Part shown: one piece after another, positions 26,470 through 35,261 of the stretch
How positions within the stretch are numbered: position 1 is the first letter of the stretch
Layout of the letters: each line of letters opens with the position of its first letter
DNA from: Mucilaginibacter sp.
GTDB taxonomy: Bacteria; Bacteroidota; Bacteroidia; Sphingobacteriales; Sphingobacteriaceae
Direction: 5' to 3'
Assembly: GCA_025352225.1 (NCBI GenBank)
Contig: JANXTT010000156.1
Span: forward strand, 1 to 64,000
Length of the DNA: 64,000 nucleotides
Made by a program: the position numbers and the translations under genes
The notes under the pieces: generated by a model
What the model was told of the DNA's origin: nothing
The model's database searches: none
The model's input: only the letters and a program-made list of their open reading frames with translations

Positions 26470-27636
26470 ATGATACCCAGAGGTAAATTATATATCAGCT
26501 ATACGGATCTAATTTCAGGCATGTATTATTGCCTGATTGATATATTTAAATTTCAAAAATCCGTTGTTATTCCACCTGCAAAAGAACTGATCTGCCTTTC
26601 GGTACGTACAGGTTTTGACCTTGTATTAAGCACCTTGAATTTTCCGGCTGGCTCCGAGGTTTTGGTGACAAACATCAATATACCTGATATGTTTAACATT
26701 ATTACTGGCCATAACTTGACGCCCGTTCCTATCCCGGTTAATAAGCATACCTTAAATATATCGCCGGCACAAATAGAGGATGCTATAACGCCTGCCACCA
26801 AAGCCATATTAATAACCCATCTATTTGGCGGTATTATGGAAACCGATGAGCTAATTGCTATAGCCCAAAGGCACAATTTAGTAATATTTGAGGATTGCGC
26901 CCAGGCTTATGCCGGAGATGTGTATAATGGCAACCCAGCATCGGATGTGGTGATGTTTAGTTTTGGCTTTATTAAAACCAATACAGCAATTAGTGGAGCG
27001 ATGATTAAAATAAATGATCGGGCTTTGTATACTGAGATAGCTAAGCGTAATGAGCATTATGATCAGCAAAATAGCGGAGTCTATTTTAAAAAGCTATTTA
27101 AAGTAGCCTTTGTAAAGCTACTCACCAACAAAACCATTTATACCGGCTTTTATAATTTAGTGATGGCTATTGGAAAAGATTTTGAAAAAGTATTGGATGG
27201 CTTTACGAAAGGATTCCCCGGCGGCGATATTTTTAAACAGATCCGCTATCGGCCTTCTACTTCAAATAAAAGACTACTGAACAAAAAGCTCAGCAACTTC
27301 AATCAGCATAGTATTACCGCAAGAATGCAATTAGCCAATGATATTTTACCGAATATTCCGGATAATTATAAAATTGGTTTTAAAAATAAAAAACACACCT
27401 ATTGGGTAATGCCTGTGGAAACCAATGATCCGGGCGTACTCATCAGTTACTTGCTGAGCAATGGCTTTGATGCCTCGCAAAAAGCATCCAGTTTAATAAT
27501 GCTCAATCAACCTGGTGCTATATCCAACCCCGAAGACTTAATGCTGGAAAATCTTGTTTATTTACCTGCTTATCCGGCAATGAGTAAAAAAGACCGCAAT
27601 AAGTTGACCCAACTGCTGATCAGTTTTCCAAACTAA
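26470..27636 (+). CDS. DegT/DnrJ/EryC1-like PLP aminotransferase
   Basis: A 388-residue fold-type I PLP enzyme. The Asp that contacts the PLP ring nitrogen is in FEDCAQAYAG (about D142), and the Schiff-base Lys is in FSFGFIKTNTAISGAM (about K169). THLFGG is another DegT-like signature. The usual sugar-aminotransferase phrases near the lysine (SFxxxKxITxGEGG) are altered, so the substrate may not be a nucleotide sugar. It is divergent from the FAD oxidase operon across about 70 bases, which suggests joint control and a shared pathway. It is distinct from the LegC aminotransferase at 37410. Confidence 0.75.
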   Translation: MIPRGKLYISYTDLISGMYYCLIDIFKFQKSVVIPPAKELICLSVRTGFDLVLSTLNFPAGSEVLVTNINIPDMFNIITGHNLTPVPIPVNKHTLNISPAQIEDAITPATKAILITHLFGGIMETDELIAIAQRHNLVIFEDCAQAYAGDVYNGNPASDVVMFSFGFIKTNTAISGAMIKINDRALYTEIAKRNEHYDQQNSGVYFKKLFKVAFVKLLTNKTIYTGFYNLVMAIGKDFEKVLDGFTKGFPGGDIFKQIRYRPSTSNKRLLNKKLSNFNQHSITARMQLANDILPNIPDNYKIGFKNKKHTYWVMPVETNDPGVLISYLLSNGFDASQKASSLIMLNQPGAISNPEDLMLENLVYLPAYPAMSKKDRNKLTQLLISFPN

Positions 27637-27687
27637 TTTCTTTTTTTAAACTAAGTTTAAATTTGTGTCTACAATGTCCAGTAACAG

Positions 27688-27713
27688 AAAAAACAGTCCC
27701 TAGAGACTGTTTT
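27688..27713 (-). terminator. rho-independent terminator of the tRNA-Leu gene
   Basis: On the minus strand an AAAACAGTC / GACTGTTTT stem with a 6-base loop runs into TTTTTT, starting 10 bases after the tRNA end. It may also end the convergent aminotransferase transcript. Confidence 0.85.
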
Positions 27714-27722
27714 GATGCTTTG

Positions 27723-27804
27723 TGCGGAAGAAGGGACTCGAACCCCCACGCCTTGCGGCGCCAGATCCTAAGTCTGGTGCGGCTACCAATTACGCCACTT
27801 CCGC
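27723..27804 (-). tRNA. tRNA-Leu (UAG)
   Basis: The minus strand starts GCGGAAG and ends CTTCCGC plus discriminator A, a 7-base-pair acceptor stem. The anticodon arm CCAGA-CTTAGGA-TCTGG gives anticodon TAG, which reads CUA and other CUN leucine codons. The long variable arm (CGCCGCAAGGCG) is the class II type expected for tRNA-Leu, and the T-loop is TTCGAGT. CCA is not encoded. A terminator and an upstream -7 box frame it. Confidence 0.95.
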
Positions 27805-27830
27805 GTTTTATTTGGTTTTTTAAAGGACTG

Positions 27831-27838
27831 CAAATGTA
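27831..27838 (-). promoter_or_regulatory. -7 box of the tRNA-Leu gene
   Basis: The minus strand reads TACATTTG, an exact TAnnTTTG match, 26 bases before the tRNA 5' end. The region about 20 bases further up is T-rich (GTTTTTAG) without an exact TTTG. Confidence 0.5.
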
Positions 27839-27911
27839 GCGTAAAAACTGAAAACTAAAAACCTTAATTGAAAAAATATTGGTTTTATTTAAGCCGTTGA
27901 TGATGCAATTA

Positions 27912-28700
27912 TCAAACAACACTATCAATCAGCCGCTTAAAATAAGCCGGGGCTTTTAACAAACGGCTGCCATACCACGAAAACATTTCGCCATCTACAA
28001 GTATTACACGGGCTTTAGGCACCATCGCTTTAAAAAAGCCTATATGTTTATCTCTAAATGGATAAGGTTCGGACGATAACATAATTACATCGGGGTTTGC
28101 CTCCTGTATTTCAATTTCGGTAATTTGCGGGTACCGCTGCTGTTTAAATACGTTTATATAACCGCATCGTTGCAGCATATCATCAATAAAAGTTTGCTTA
28201 CCTGCTGCCATGTAAGGTTTTTGCCATATCAGGTAGGCAACGCTAAGCGTCGAGGTTTTTATTATCGAATTAAAGCTTTCCTCAATTGCGTTTACCATTA
28301 GAGTAGCCTCATCAGCTTTGTTAACCAGGGTGCCTATATTATTCATCATGGCCAACGCTGCCTGCAAATTGACTATATCACTCATCCATACCGGAAACTC
28401 CTCCATTAAGGCTTCAATCTGCGCGCGCTCGTTCTCCTCTTTATTCCCTATAATTAAATCAGGCTTTAAATTGCGTATCATGGCCATATCAAGCTGCTTG
28501 GTGCCGCCAACCTTAACCTTAGTTATAACCTGATGCCGGGGATGATTGCAGAACTTTGTTAAGCCTATGATTTCGGCATTGAGGCCCAAATCAAATAACA
28601 GTTCTGTTTGCGATGGTACAATAGAAATAATTCGCTGCGGCGGATAGTTAACAGCAACCTGCCGGCCTAATTGATCAATAAATACTTTGGGATCGGGCAC
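27912..28700 (-). CDS. BtuF-like helical-backbone metal receptor without signal peptide
   Basis: A 262-residue protein of the type III periplasmic binding protein fold. Hallmarks are the opening RIISIVPSQTELLFDLGLNAEIIGLT, the helix start IRNLKPDLIIGNKEEN, and EIQEANPDVIMLSSEPYPF. BtuF and siderophore receptors of this fold bind cobalamin or metal chelates for ABC importers. This protein has no signal peptide or lipobox, so it would stay in the cytoplasm, and no permease or ATPase gene is nearby. The start appears to be GTG. It follows the WcaJ-like gene by 15 bases and may be co-transcribed with it. Confidence 0.78.
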   Translation of the reverse strand: MPDPKVFIDQLGRQVAVNYPPQRIISIVPSQTELLFDLGLNAEIIGLTKFCNHPRHQVITKVKVGGTKQLDMAMIRNLKPDLIIGNKEENERAQIEALMEEFPVWMSDIVNLQAALAMMNNIGTLVNKADEATLMVNAIEESFNSIIKTSTLSVAYLIWQKPYMAAGKQTFIDDMLQRCGYINVFKQQRYPQITEIEIQEANPDVIMLSSEPYPFRDKHIGFFKAMVPKARVILVDGEMFSWYGSRLLKAPAYFKRLIDSVV

Positions 28701-28715
28701 TCTAATTCAATACTT

Positions 28716-30119
28716 TTAAAAGGCGTTTTTGTCTCCTCGGATAGAATTCCAGAAAGTAAGGAAAATGATTTTTACATCTAGTATAAACGACCAATTTTCG
28801 AGATACCAAACGTCGGCTTCAACACGCTCAAGCATAGCTTCGGTAGTTTTTGTTTCGCCGCGCAAACCATTCACCTGTGCCCATCCGGTAATGCCCGGTT
28901 TTAAAAAATGCCGCACCATAAACCTGTCAATCAGTTGCGAGTATTGCTCTGTATGGCTTATCATATGTGGCCTTGGGCCAACGGTAGACATGTTCCCTAT
29001 CAGTACATTAAAAAATTGCGGCAGCTCATCCAAACTGGTTTTACGCATAAAAGAACCAACTTTGGTAATTCGCGAATCGCCGCGGGTGGCCTGCATTTTA
29101 TCAGATTCGTTATTGATGCGCATGCTCCTAAATTTATAGCAATTAAAAGGGCTATTATCTCTTCCGGAGCGTTTTTGCTTAAAGAAAATAGGGCCAGGAG
29201 TTTCCATTTTTATTATTATAGCCAATATGGGGAATAGCCAGCTAAAAATAAAAATGATTATAAATAAGGCAAATAAAATATCAAAACCTCGTTTTAAACC
29301 CCTGTTCAACATGTTTTCGAGCGGCTCTGCCCGTATGGATATGATAGGTATATTGCCAAAGCTTTGTAAAAACGTAGGCTTTTTTATGTATTCATGATAT
29401 TCGGGAACTATCTTAAATCGAATCAGATTTTTATCAGCATCCACCATTAACCGTTCTATAATAGCATGATCAGAATATGATAGTGCACAATAAATTTCGT
29501 CAACTTTATTGTTTAAAACATAGTCCATACAATGGGCTGTATTACCCAGATAAAGGTCTTTTTCAATTACTTTTGAGCGCTCATCGTCAAAAAAACCCAA
29601 AAAGTTATACCCTCTAAAAGGGTTATTTTTGAAATACTTACGAAGTTCATTCCCGGCTCGGCCTGCTCCTACTATCACCACTTTACGCGAGTCATTTAGC
29701 AATGCCCTATCACTTTTCCTGATCGCTAAAAAAATAACTTTCCAACTCCCTAAAAGAAACCCAAACAAAACTATAGCGTAAAATAAATATTGACGTGTAA
29801 TAAAATAGGCCTTGGTGCCAATAAGAATTAAAATAGTGAAGCAAATTAAACTTACAAATAATAAATATGTTTGAAACACACTTCCAAAGGTTTTTACTGA
29901 ATCCTTGTTTAAAACATGCTCATATAAACCGGTTATATTGGCAGCTAATAACCATATCAAATTAAACACTAAAACAACAGGAAGATATTGTTTGTTATTT
30001 ATCCATACGATAAAAGAATTATCTAAAATAACGTAAGCCGCTATCATGGATACGTTAAGCACGAAGTAATCAACAGTGAGGTTTATTGCCTTAAAAAACG
30101 TTGCGTACCTGTGAAGCAT
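28716..30119 (-). CDS. WcaJ-like undecaprenyl-phosphate sugar phosphotransferase
   Basis: A 467-residue polyprenyl glycosylphosphotransferase that probably starts repeat-unit synthesis by moving a sugar-1-phosphate to undecaprenyl phosphate. The N-terminal part has four membrane helices, then a Rossmann-like CoA_binding region (VVIVGAGRAGNELRKYF). The C-terminal catalytic domain has KRGFDILFAL, PGPIFFKQKRSGRDN, CYKFRSMR, TSLDELPQFFNVL, VGPRPHM and KPGITGWAQVNGLRGET. The length and order match the full-length WcaJ/WbaP type. The sugar donated (often glucose) cannot be told. It is the promoter-proximal gene before the BtuF-like gene. Confidence 0.88.
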   Translation of the reverse strand: MLHRYATFFKAINLTVDYFVLNVSMIAAYVILDNSFIVWINNKQYLPVVLVFNLIWLLAANITGLYEHVLNKDSVKTFGSVFQTYLLFVSLICFTILILIGTKAYFITRQYLFYAIVLFGFLLGSWKVIFLAIRKSDRALLNDSRKVVIVGAGRAGNELRKYFKNNPFRGYNFLGFFDDERSKVIEKDLYLGNTAHCMDYVLNNKVDEIYCALSYSDHAIIERLMVDADKNLIRFKIVPEYHEYIKKPTFLQSFGNIPIISIRAEPLENMLNRGLKRGFDILFALFIIIFIFSWLFPILAIIIKMETPGPIFFKQKRSGRDNSPFNCYKFRSMRINNESDKMQATRGDSRITKVGSFMRKTSLDELPQFFNVLIGNMSTVGPRPHMISHTEQYSQLIDRFMVRHFLKPGITGWAQVNGLRGETKTTEAMLERVEADVWYLENWSFILDVKIIFLTFWNSIRGDKNAF

Positions 30120-30148
30120 ATATAGTAAACCCTACTTTTAAGAGAATA

Positions 30149-30179
30149 CTAAATTACTACTAAATTACTATTCCACAAA
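30149..30179 (-). promoter_or_regulatory. candidate promoter of the WcaJ-like gene
   Basis: On the minus strand TTTG (30179-30176) is followed after 19 bases by TAATTTAG (30156-30149), a near-match to the -7 box. The region contains a tandem 11-base repeat (ACTAAATTACT twice on the plus strand), which makes a second -7-like copy. Confidence 0.45.
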
Positions 30180-30282
30180 GTCTATATATATAATTACAGA
30201 AAAAGTTTTTACATTCTTTTAATATATAAGATAAGTGGCTGATCATATTTGATTAAATACTCCTAAACTTTAAATTATTTTC

Positions 30283-30318
30283 AAAAAAAATAGGTTTGAT
30301 TATATTTAACCAAACCTA
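30283..30318 (-). terminator. rho-independent terminator of the membrane sugar dehydratase gene
   Basis: On the minus strand TAGGTTTG / CAAACCTA, an 8-base-pair stem with a 12-base loop, is followed directly by TTTTTTTT. It lies about 57 bases downstream of the stop codon at 30375. Confidence 0.8.
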
Positions 30319-30374
30319 TCGGATAAGATGTTTTTGTGCTTATTTAGGGATAACTAGTATACACAAATTATATA

Positions 30375-32321
30375 TTAAACTGCGGCTGCGCTGATCTCTT
30401 TATCAAGCTCTTCGAATATAGAGTTTTCACTTTTATATTCGGGAACTATTTCTTTCATTTTCCTAACTACAAGCGAGTCTTTAAACAATGCCGACATTTT
30501 TAGTAGCTCATTTATATTTTTGTTAATATAGCTATATGATACAGGAGCAATGCTTGCAATCATTATTTTCTCGTGGTGGGTTGGCATTGTAAGCTCCGAA
30601 TCGTTTAGCAGTTCCTCGTATAATTTCTCACCTGGCCTTAACCCGGTATAAACAATTTTTATGTCCTGATCAACTATAAAGCCTGAAAGTTTAATCATTT
30701 TTTTAGCCAGCTCAACAATTTTCACAGATTTACCCATGTCGAATATAAAAATCTCGCCACCATTACCCATTGAGCCAGCTTCCAAAACCAAACTACAAGC
30801 TTCGGGTATGGTCATAAAATACCGTGTAATGTCGGGGTGTGTAACAGTAATGGGCCCGCCTTTTTGTATCTGCGCTTTAAACCTCGGTATTACAGAACCG
30901 TTTGATCCTAGTACATTACCAAATCGGGTAGTAATGTATTTTGTTTTGCAGTTATCAGATTTTTCCGTTGCTTTTGTGCTACTTTTCAAGATAGATAGCT
31001 CATTAGAAAACGAGTTAAATAACGATTGAACATACATTTCGGCAATTCTTTTTGATGCCCCCATTACATTTGTTGGATTTACAGCTTTGTCTGTAGAAAT
31101 CATAACAAATTTATCTACCCCGTATTTCATTGATAGGTCGGCAAGAATTTTAGTGCCCAAAACATTGGTGTTTATCGCTTCGGATGGGTTGTTTTCCATC
31201 ATTGGTACATGTTTATACGCCGATGCATGGTAAACATAATCGGGTCTGTATGTATCAAACAGATAAGACATCCTTTCTATATTTCTTACATCACCAATAA
31301 ATGGAATAAAATTATTAGTAATTGTATTATCTTGTAATTCTAATTGTAAGTTATGCAGTGCTGTTTCGGCTATATCATTTAATATAATCAACCCTACTTC
31401 GTATTTAATTAATTGCCTTACAAGCTCAGATCCTATTGAACCTGCAGCACCGGTAACCAATATTGTTTTTCCGTATAGTTGGTTCTCAATTAATTTATTA
31501 TTAATCTGAATGGATTCCCGCTCCAACACGTCTTCAATTTTTATATTTTTAATCTGGCTGGGATGAAATTGCCCATTAACCCAATTAGTGATTGGTGGAA
31601 CATTTAATATATGAACATTGTTAGCTAAACAAATATCTATTAAAGTACTTTTTATCTCCGGGTTCAGAATTGCGTTCGCTATAATCAAATCATTTATTCT
31701 TTCTGATTTAATTAACCGTTCAAATTCTTTTATATGATATATTTTAACGTTCTCTACAACTTTGCCACACTTCCGCACGTCATCATCCAAAAAAGCCACA
31801 ATATTCATGTTTAGCTCAGACTCATGATCTAATATTCTTTTAGTAGTTATACCAATTTCTGTAGCCCCATAAATAATCACCCTCCTTTTATTCAACTTGA
31901 GGTTCTTTATATACATAAACATGTATTTTACAAGTACCCTGTAAGTCATCAACAATAAAAAACTTGATAAGCCGTTAATAATTAATATGATAACAGGAAT
32001 ATTGGAGTCTATATGGAATAGCAGCAATGACCAGTGCGCAAAGTATAGGATAATATTGCTCAGCACTACAGAAAACAATATTCTGAAAGAATCCTGAGCA
32101 CTTGTATACCTCACAATACCAGCATAGGTTTTTGCTATGGCAAACACTATACAATTAATAACTAAAAAGATGAGCAGAGTTTTTTCGAGCGAAGAAACAT
32201 CTATTTTTTCGATATGGAAATTGTACCGGGTGCAATAAGCAAATAGAAGTGAAATAGTGCAGGAGGCGAGATCAAGTAAGAATATTACCCATCTAGGTAC
32301 TACGTTGATTTGTTTAAACAT
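30375..32321 (-). CDS. membrane nucleotide-sugar 4,6-dehydratase (CapD/WbpM/PglF-like)
   Basis: A 648-residue protein with four N-terminal membrane helices, a first nucleotide-binding fold (VIIYGATEIGITTKRIL) and a C-terminal extended SDR domain (ILVTGAAGSIGSELVRQL at about 285-302). The active site has ISTDKAVNPTNVMGASKR, in which the usual Tyr of YxxxK is Met, the known signature of the WbpM/PglF/FlaA1 dehydratases. These turn UDP-GlcNAc into the 4-keto-6-deoxy intermediate for QuiNAc, FucNAc or bacillosamine. A terminator follows, and 537 AT-rich bases lie upstream. Confidence 0.88.
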   Translation of the reverse strand: MFKQINVVPRWVIFLLDLASCTISLLFAYCTRYNFHIEKIDVSSLEKTLLIFLVINCIVFAIAKTYAGIVRYTSAQDSFRILFSVVLSNIILYFAHWSLLLFHIDSNIPVIILIINGLSSFLLLMTYRVLVKYMFMYIKNLKLNKRRVIIYGATEIGITTKRILDHESELNMNIVAFLDDDVRKCGKVVENVKIYHIKEFERLIKSERINDLIIANAILNPEIKSTLIDICLANNVHILNVPPITNWVNGQFHPSQIKNIKIEDVLERESIQINNKLIENQLYGKTILVTGAAGSIGSELVRQLIKYEVGLIILNDIAETALHNLQLELQDNTITNNFIPFIGDVRNIERMSYLFDTYRPDYVYHASAYKHVPMMENNPSEAINTNVLGTKILADLSMKYGVDKFVMISTDKAVNPTNVMGASKRIAEMYVQSLFNSFSNELSILKSSTKATEKSDNCKTKYITTRFGNVLGSNGSVIPRFKAQIQKGGPITVTHPDITRYFMTIPEACSLVLEAGSMGNGGEIFIFDMGKSVKIVELAKKMIKLSGFIVDQDIKIVYTGLRPGEKLYEELLNDSELTMPTHHEKIMIASIAPVSYSYINKNINELLKMSALFKDSLVVRKMKEIVPEYKSENSIFEELDKEISAAAV

Positions 32322-32858
32322 GGTATAAATGTTTTTTTTGGTAGTTGTATTTGTTTTTACAAATTGTAAATGCTCAATAATAAGACCAGTTAAAACCTAC
32401 AATTTACATTAACTTAAAACAAGAATATTAATATTATAAGTTTATTAATAACCGCTTTACGAACTTTCCGATAATAAAGTTGCACTTTTTTTATCGATTT
32501 TTTTGAAGCTTTTATAAATAAGCTCTTTTATTACTTTACTTGTATATTAAACATAAAAAATATCACCATTGTAATTTCTTAAAAACCAAATGAATCAACA
32601 GATATTACTATTATAAATCAATTTAAGGAATGCAAAAAAAATAATTATTATCGTAATCTTGATTTTTTTTAAGTTTATTTATTCAATACTAACGTCTTAA
32701 AACTACTCCCGTAAAGGAGTGCGGCAAAAATACTAATTATTTTAATATAATTTATTTAAACCAGCTAACTTTTTACTTTAAATAAAGTTAAACCTTATTT
32801 AATTTTTATTCCGTTAGTAATAATAAAAAATAAGATTTCTTAACCATTAACACTAGAG
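32322..32858. other. 537-base AT-rich intergenic region
   Basis: No gene is seen. The stretch is very AT-rich with poly-A and poly-T runs. Notable are a palindrome TTTACAA-A-TTGTAAA at 32356-32370, a small hairpin ACTCC/GGAGT at 32705-32720, a minus-strand TATTTTTG -7 box at 32725-32732, and a weak CTTAAC/GTTAAG hairpin at the end of the WecA-like gene (32839-32863). If the -7 box is used, the dehydratase mRNA has a leader of about 400 bases. Confidence 0.45.
32356..32370. promoter_or_regulatory. palindrome upstream of the dehydratase gene, possible operator
   Basis: TTTACAA-A-TTGTAAA is a perfect palindrome with 7-base arms, 35 bases before the dehydratase start on the minus strand. It could bind a dimeric regulator, but in such AT-rich sequence chance is possible. 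Confidence 0.3.
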
Positions 32859-33824
32859 TTAAGGTATTGTTTTTTGATTAAACAAATTAAATCTAACAAT
32901 TAAATAAAAAATGATCAGTAAAGCAAAAGCTATACTTACCATCAATGGTTGATTTACTTTTATTAAATATATAATGAGCACGTTAAAAAGCAATTGAATA
33001 GTGCCATATATTGTAGAAACTAATAAGTGGTTTAGTTTTTTTTCATTTACAAGCAGTTGATATAAATGCAATCTATGCGCTTTAAAAATATTTTCGCCCC
33101 TGCTTAACCTTAACATTATAGTAAATACTGCATCTATACCATATATACCCAATAATAAAATATAATAAAATTGATTTGTATGCATTATCAGTTTAAAAAG
33201 TAAAAAAACAATAATAAATGCCAAAGACACACTACCTACATCTCCGGCGAAACATTTTGCCTTTTTTCTGAAATTAAAGAATAGAAATACCAATACTCCC
33301 TCAGCTAGCATAATCAGCAGGTTTATATCTATAAACATAGCCTGGTATTGATTGATCCACATTAGTGTTGCAAACAACACCAAGCTATATAGCCCTGTTA
33401 TTCCGTTAATACCATCCATAAAGTTATAGGCATTAATTATCCCAACAAATACTATATAATATAGCACAATAACAATCCAGTTCAATTCAAATACCTGCAG
33501 CGACCATAAAGCAAGGGATACCGCTACCAGATGAAAGAGTAACCTAAGGCTTCTTGAAATATTTTTTAAATCGTCAATAAAGCTTATTGAAGTAATTAAC
33601 AATAAACCCAAAACCACTAAAGGGTATTCTGGATTAAAAAACAAGTACCAAATCATTACGGAAATGGGGAAAACAATGCCTCCTCCTCGTATCGTAATAT
33701 CTTTATGTGAACTTCGATGATTTGGTTTATCAATAATGTTATAATGGTTTGCAATGTAGAAATAAAGGATTACTGTAACATAAAGCAACAGTGCGAAAAT
33801 TAGGTAGGAATATAAATTATACAT
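32859..33824 (-). CDS. WecA/MraY-family polyprenyl-phosphate HexNAc-1-phosphate transferase
   Basis: A 321-residue integral membrane protein with about ten helices. Family signatures are present: DKPNHRSSHKDITIRGGG, the acidic FIDDLKN, the catalytic NAYNFMDGINGI, the FAGDVGS loop, and the cytoplasmic histidine loop FKAHRLHLYQ. These enzymes transfer GlcNAc-1-P, QuiNAc-1-P or FucNAc-1-P to undecaprenyl phosphate. The WbpL-like company of an epimerase next door suggests a 6-deoxy-HexNAc substrate. This is the second possible initiating transferase of the locus beside the WcaJ-like one. It follows the epimerase gene by 62 bases. Confidence 0.88.
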   Translation of the reverse strand: MYNLYSYLIFALLLYVTVILYFYIANHYNIIDKPNHRSSHKDITIRGGGIVFPISVMIWYLFFNPEYPLVVLGLLLITSISFIDDLKNISRSLRLLFHLVAVSLALWSLQVFELNWIVIVLYYIVFVGIINAYNFMDGINGITGLYSLVLFATLMWINQYQAMFIDINLLIMLAEGVLVFLFFNFRKKAKCFAGDVGSVSLAFIIVFLLFKLIMHTNQFYYILLLGIYGIDAVFTIMLRLSRGENIFKAHRLHLYQLLVNEKKLNHLLVSTIYGTIQLLFNVLIIYLIKVNQPLMVSIAFALLIIFYLIVRFNLFNQKTIP

Positions 33825-33886
33825 GCTTAATAGTCAAATACATTTAAATGTTCGGCACAACACAAAAAACGTTCATGTTATTTAAG

Positions 33887-34807
33887 TTACTTATTGTCTG
33901 AAATTTTAAATGCCGAAGCTGTTTTTAAAATCCCTTCACGTGCAGACAAAGGTAATTCCTTTTTCAGCACATGCTTTATTTTTTGATTGCTAACCACATA
34001 ATTTTCGGTAAGCTTACGTAAGCGTTCAGTATTAAGAGGTAGTTTAAGAAAGTCTCCGATCCTCGCCACCAATGAAATTAACTTTGCTGGTACATGCAGT
34101 AAACGGGGATCTTTATTCAGGCCCTCAGATAATAATGAAACGATCTGATTAGTTGATAGTGCTTCGTCATCAGCAACATGATATACTCCCGGCGGGATGC
34201 CATTTGGTTCTACCAATTCTTTAATAATAAAGCAAAGGTTTTCAACGCTCAAAAACGACCGTTTGTTCTCAAATGCAGCTAATGGATATGGCAGCCCCTT
34301 TGAAACGAACTTGTAGAGCAGGTTTAAATTTCCTTTATTTCCAGGGCCATGTATCATACAAGGGCGAAGGATAAAATAAGACTTTCCCTCAGGTAAACCT
34401 CGGCTCTGAATATACTCCTCGGCCATTAATTTTGATTTACCATAATGCGTTTGAGGATTGGGTAGGGCATCCTCATTTAAAACTCCCTCAACAGTATCCG
34501 CAGCAGCTTTTACCGAGCTCATAAAAATAAACTGCCTTGCATCTGATTTCAAAAAGGCGTCATAAAGTTGTTTTGTGAGCTCAAAATTAACCTTATAGTA
34601 ATTGGCCGGTACAGCAACCTTCTGGAGATCGTGGGCCTTACCTGCAAGGTGAATAATTGTCTGATAGCCATTTAACGAAATCGCCGGGATGTTATTCAGA
34701 TTATCGCGCGATAAGGAATCAATGTCAACGGTTCCCTTTAAATAACGGGTAAGATTTATACCCACAAAACCCGAGGCGCCGGTTATTAATAATTTACTTA
34801 ATGCCAT
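33887..34807 (-). CDS. NAD-dependent sugar epimerase/reductase (WbpV/WbpK-like)
   Basis: A 306-residue extended SDR. The cofactor motif is LITGASGFVGINLTRYL at the N-terminus; the active site has Ser in FIFMSSVKAAAD and Tyr/Lys in THYGKSKLMAEEY. Proteins of this type placed beside a WecA/WbpL-like transferase commonly reduce the 4-keto sugar made by a WbpM-type dehydratase to UDP-QuiNAc or UDP-FucNAc, and a WbpM-like protein is encoded at 30375. That role is an inference from context. It is the first gene of the minus-strand half of the locus. Confidence 0.8.
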   Translation of the reverse strand: MALSKLLITGASGFVGINLTRYLKGTVDIDSLSRDNLNNIPAISLNGYQTIIHLAGKAHDLQKVAVPANYYKVNFELTKQLYDAFLKSDARQFIFMSSVKAAADTVEGVLNEDALPNPQTHYGKSKLMAEEYIQSRGLPEGKSYFILRPCMIHGPGNKGNLNLLYKFVSKGLPYPLAAFENKRSFLSVENLCFIIKELVEPNGIPPGVYHVADDEALSTNQIVSLLSEGLNKDPRLLHVPAKLISLVARIGDFLKLPLNTERLRKLTENYVVSNQKIKHVLKKELPLSAREGILKTASAFKISDNK

Positions 34808-35135
34808 TGCTATTTATTAAAGTTAATGTATGGTATATTATTGGGGTTTATCAATGATATGTATTTCTCGGCTATCCGGAGGTGGATGAGTTGACATACA
34901 CAAAAAATAATGAAAAGGATATTTAGCATAAAAAGTAGATGGTACTCGCACAAAGATGAATAATGAAAATTTACCTCACAAGCAATAATGATTATTGTAC
35001 GTCGAATAAAAAATAAGTTTTAAAATACGGACACGAACTGAGACTAAAAATGACTTTTATCAATATGATTACCTTTTTTTATTTGCTCTATTAAAAAACG
35101 AAATATATAATTTATCTACTTTCATTTAAAAATTA

Positions 35136-35143
35136 TACTTTTG
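35136..35143 (+). promoter_or_regulatory. -7 box of the plus-strand polysaccharide cluster
   Basis: TACTTTTG is an exact TAnnTTTG match. TTTA about 21 bases upstream may serve as a weak -33 box. It lies 177 bases before the Wzz-like start, so the message has a long leader containing a small ORF. Confidence 0.5.
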
Positions 35144-35177
35144 CATCACATTTACAACCCTTGTTTTAGGATCCAAT

Positions 35178-35261
35178 ATGAAAAATTTAGCTGAAATTAG
35201 CACCAAGAATATAATCTTAACTGATATTCCATTAAATATTTGGTATTATGAAAACACTTAA
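35178..35261 (+). CDS. possible 27-residue leader ORF
   Basis: ATG AAA AAT TTA opens a 27-codon ORF ending in TAA, 34 bases after the -7 box and 59 bases before the Wzz-like gene. The peptide (MKNLAEISTKNIILTDIP...) is unlike anything I know. It could be a leader peptide, a decayed gene start or chance. Confidence 0.25.
   Translation: MKNLAEISTKNIILTDIPLNIWYYENT

Noticed and set aside
27620-27928. 102-codon minus-strand ORF
   Set aside because: It overlaps the tRNA-Leu gene and its terminator, so it is not a protein gene.
28729-29139. 136-codon plus-strand ORF
   Set aside because: It is antisense to the strongly conserved catalytic domain of the WcaJ-like gene.
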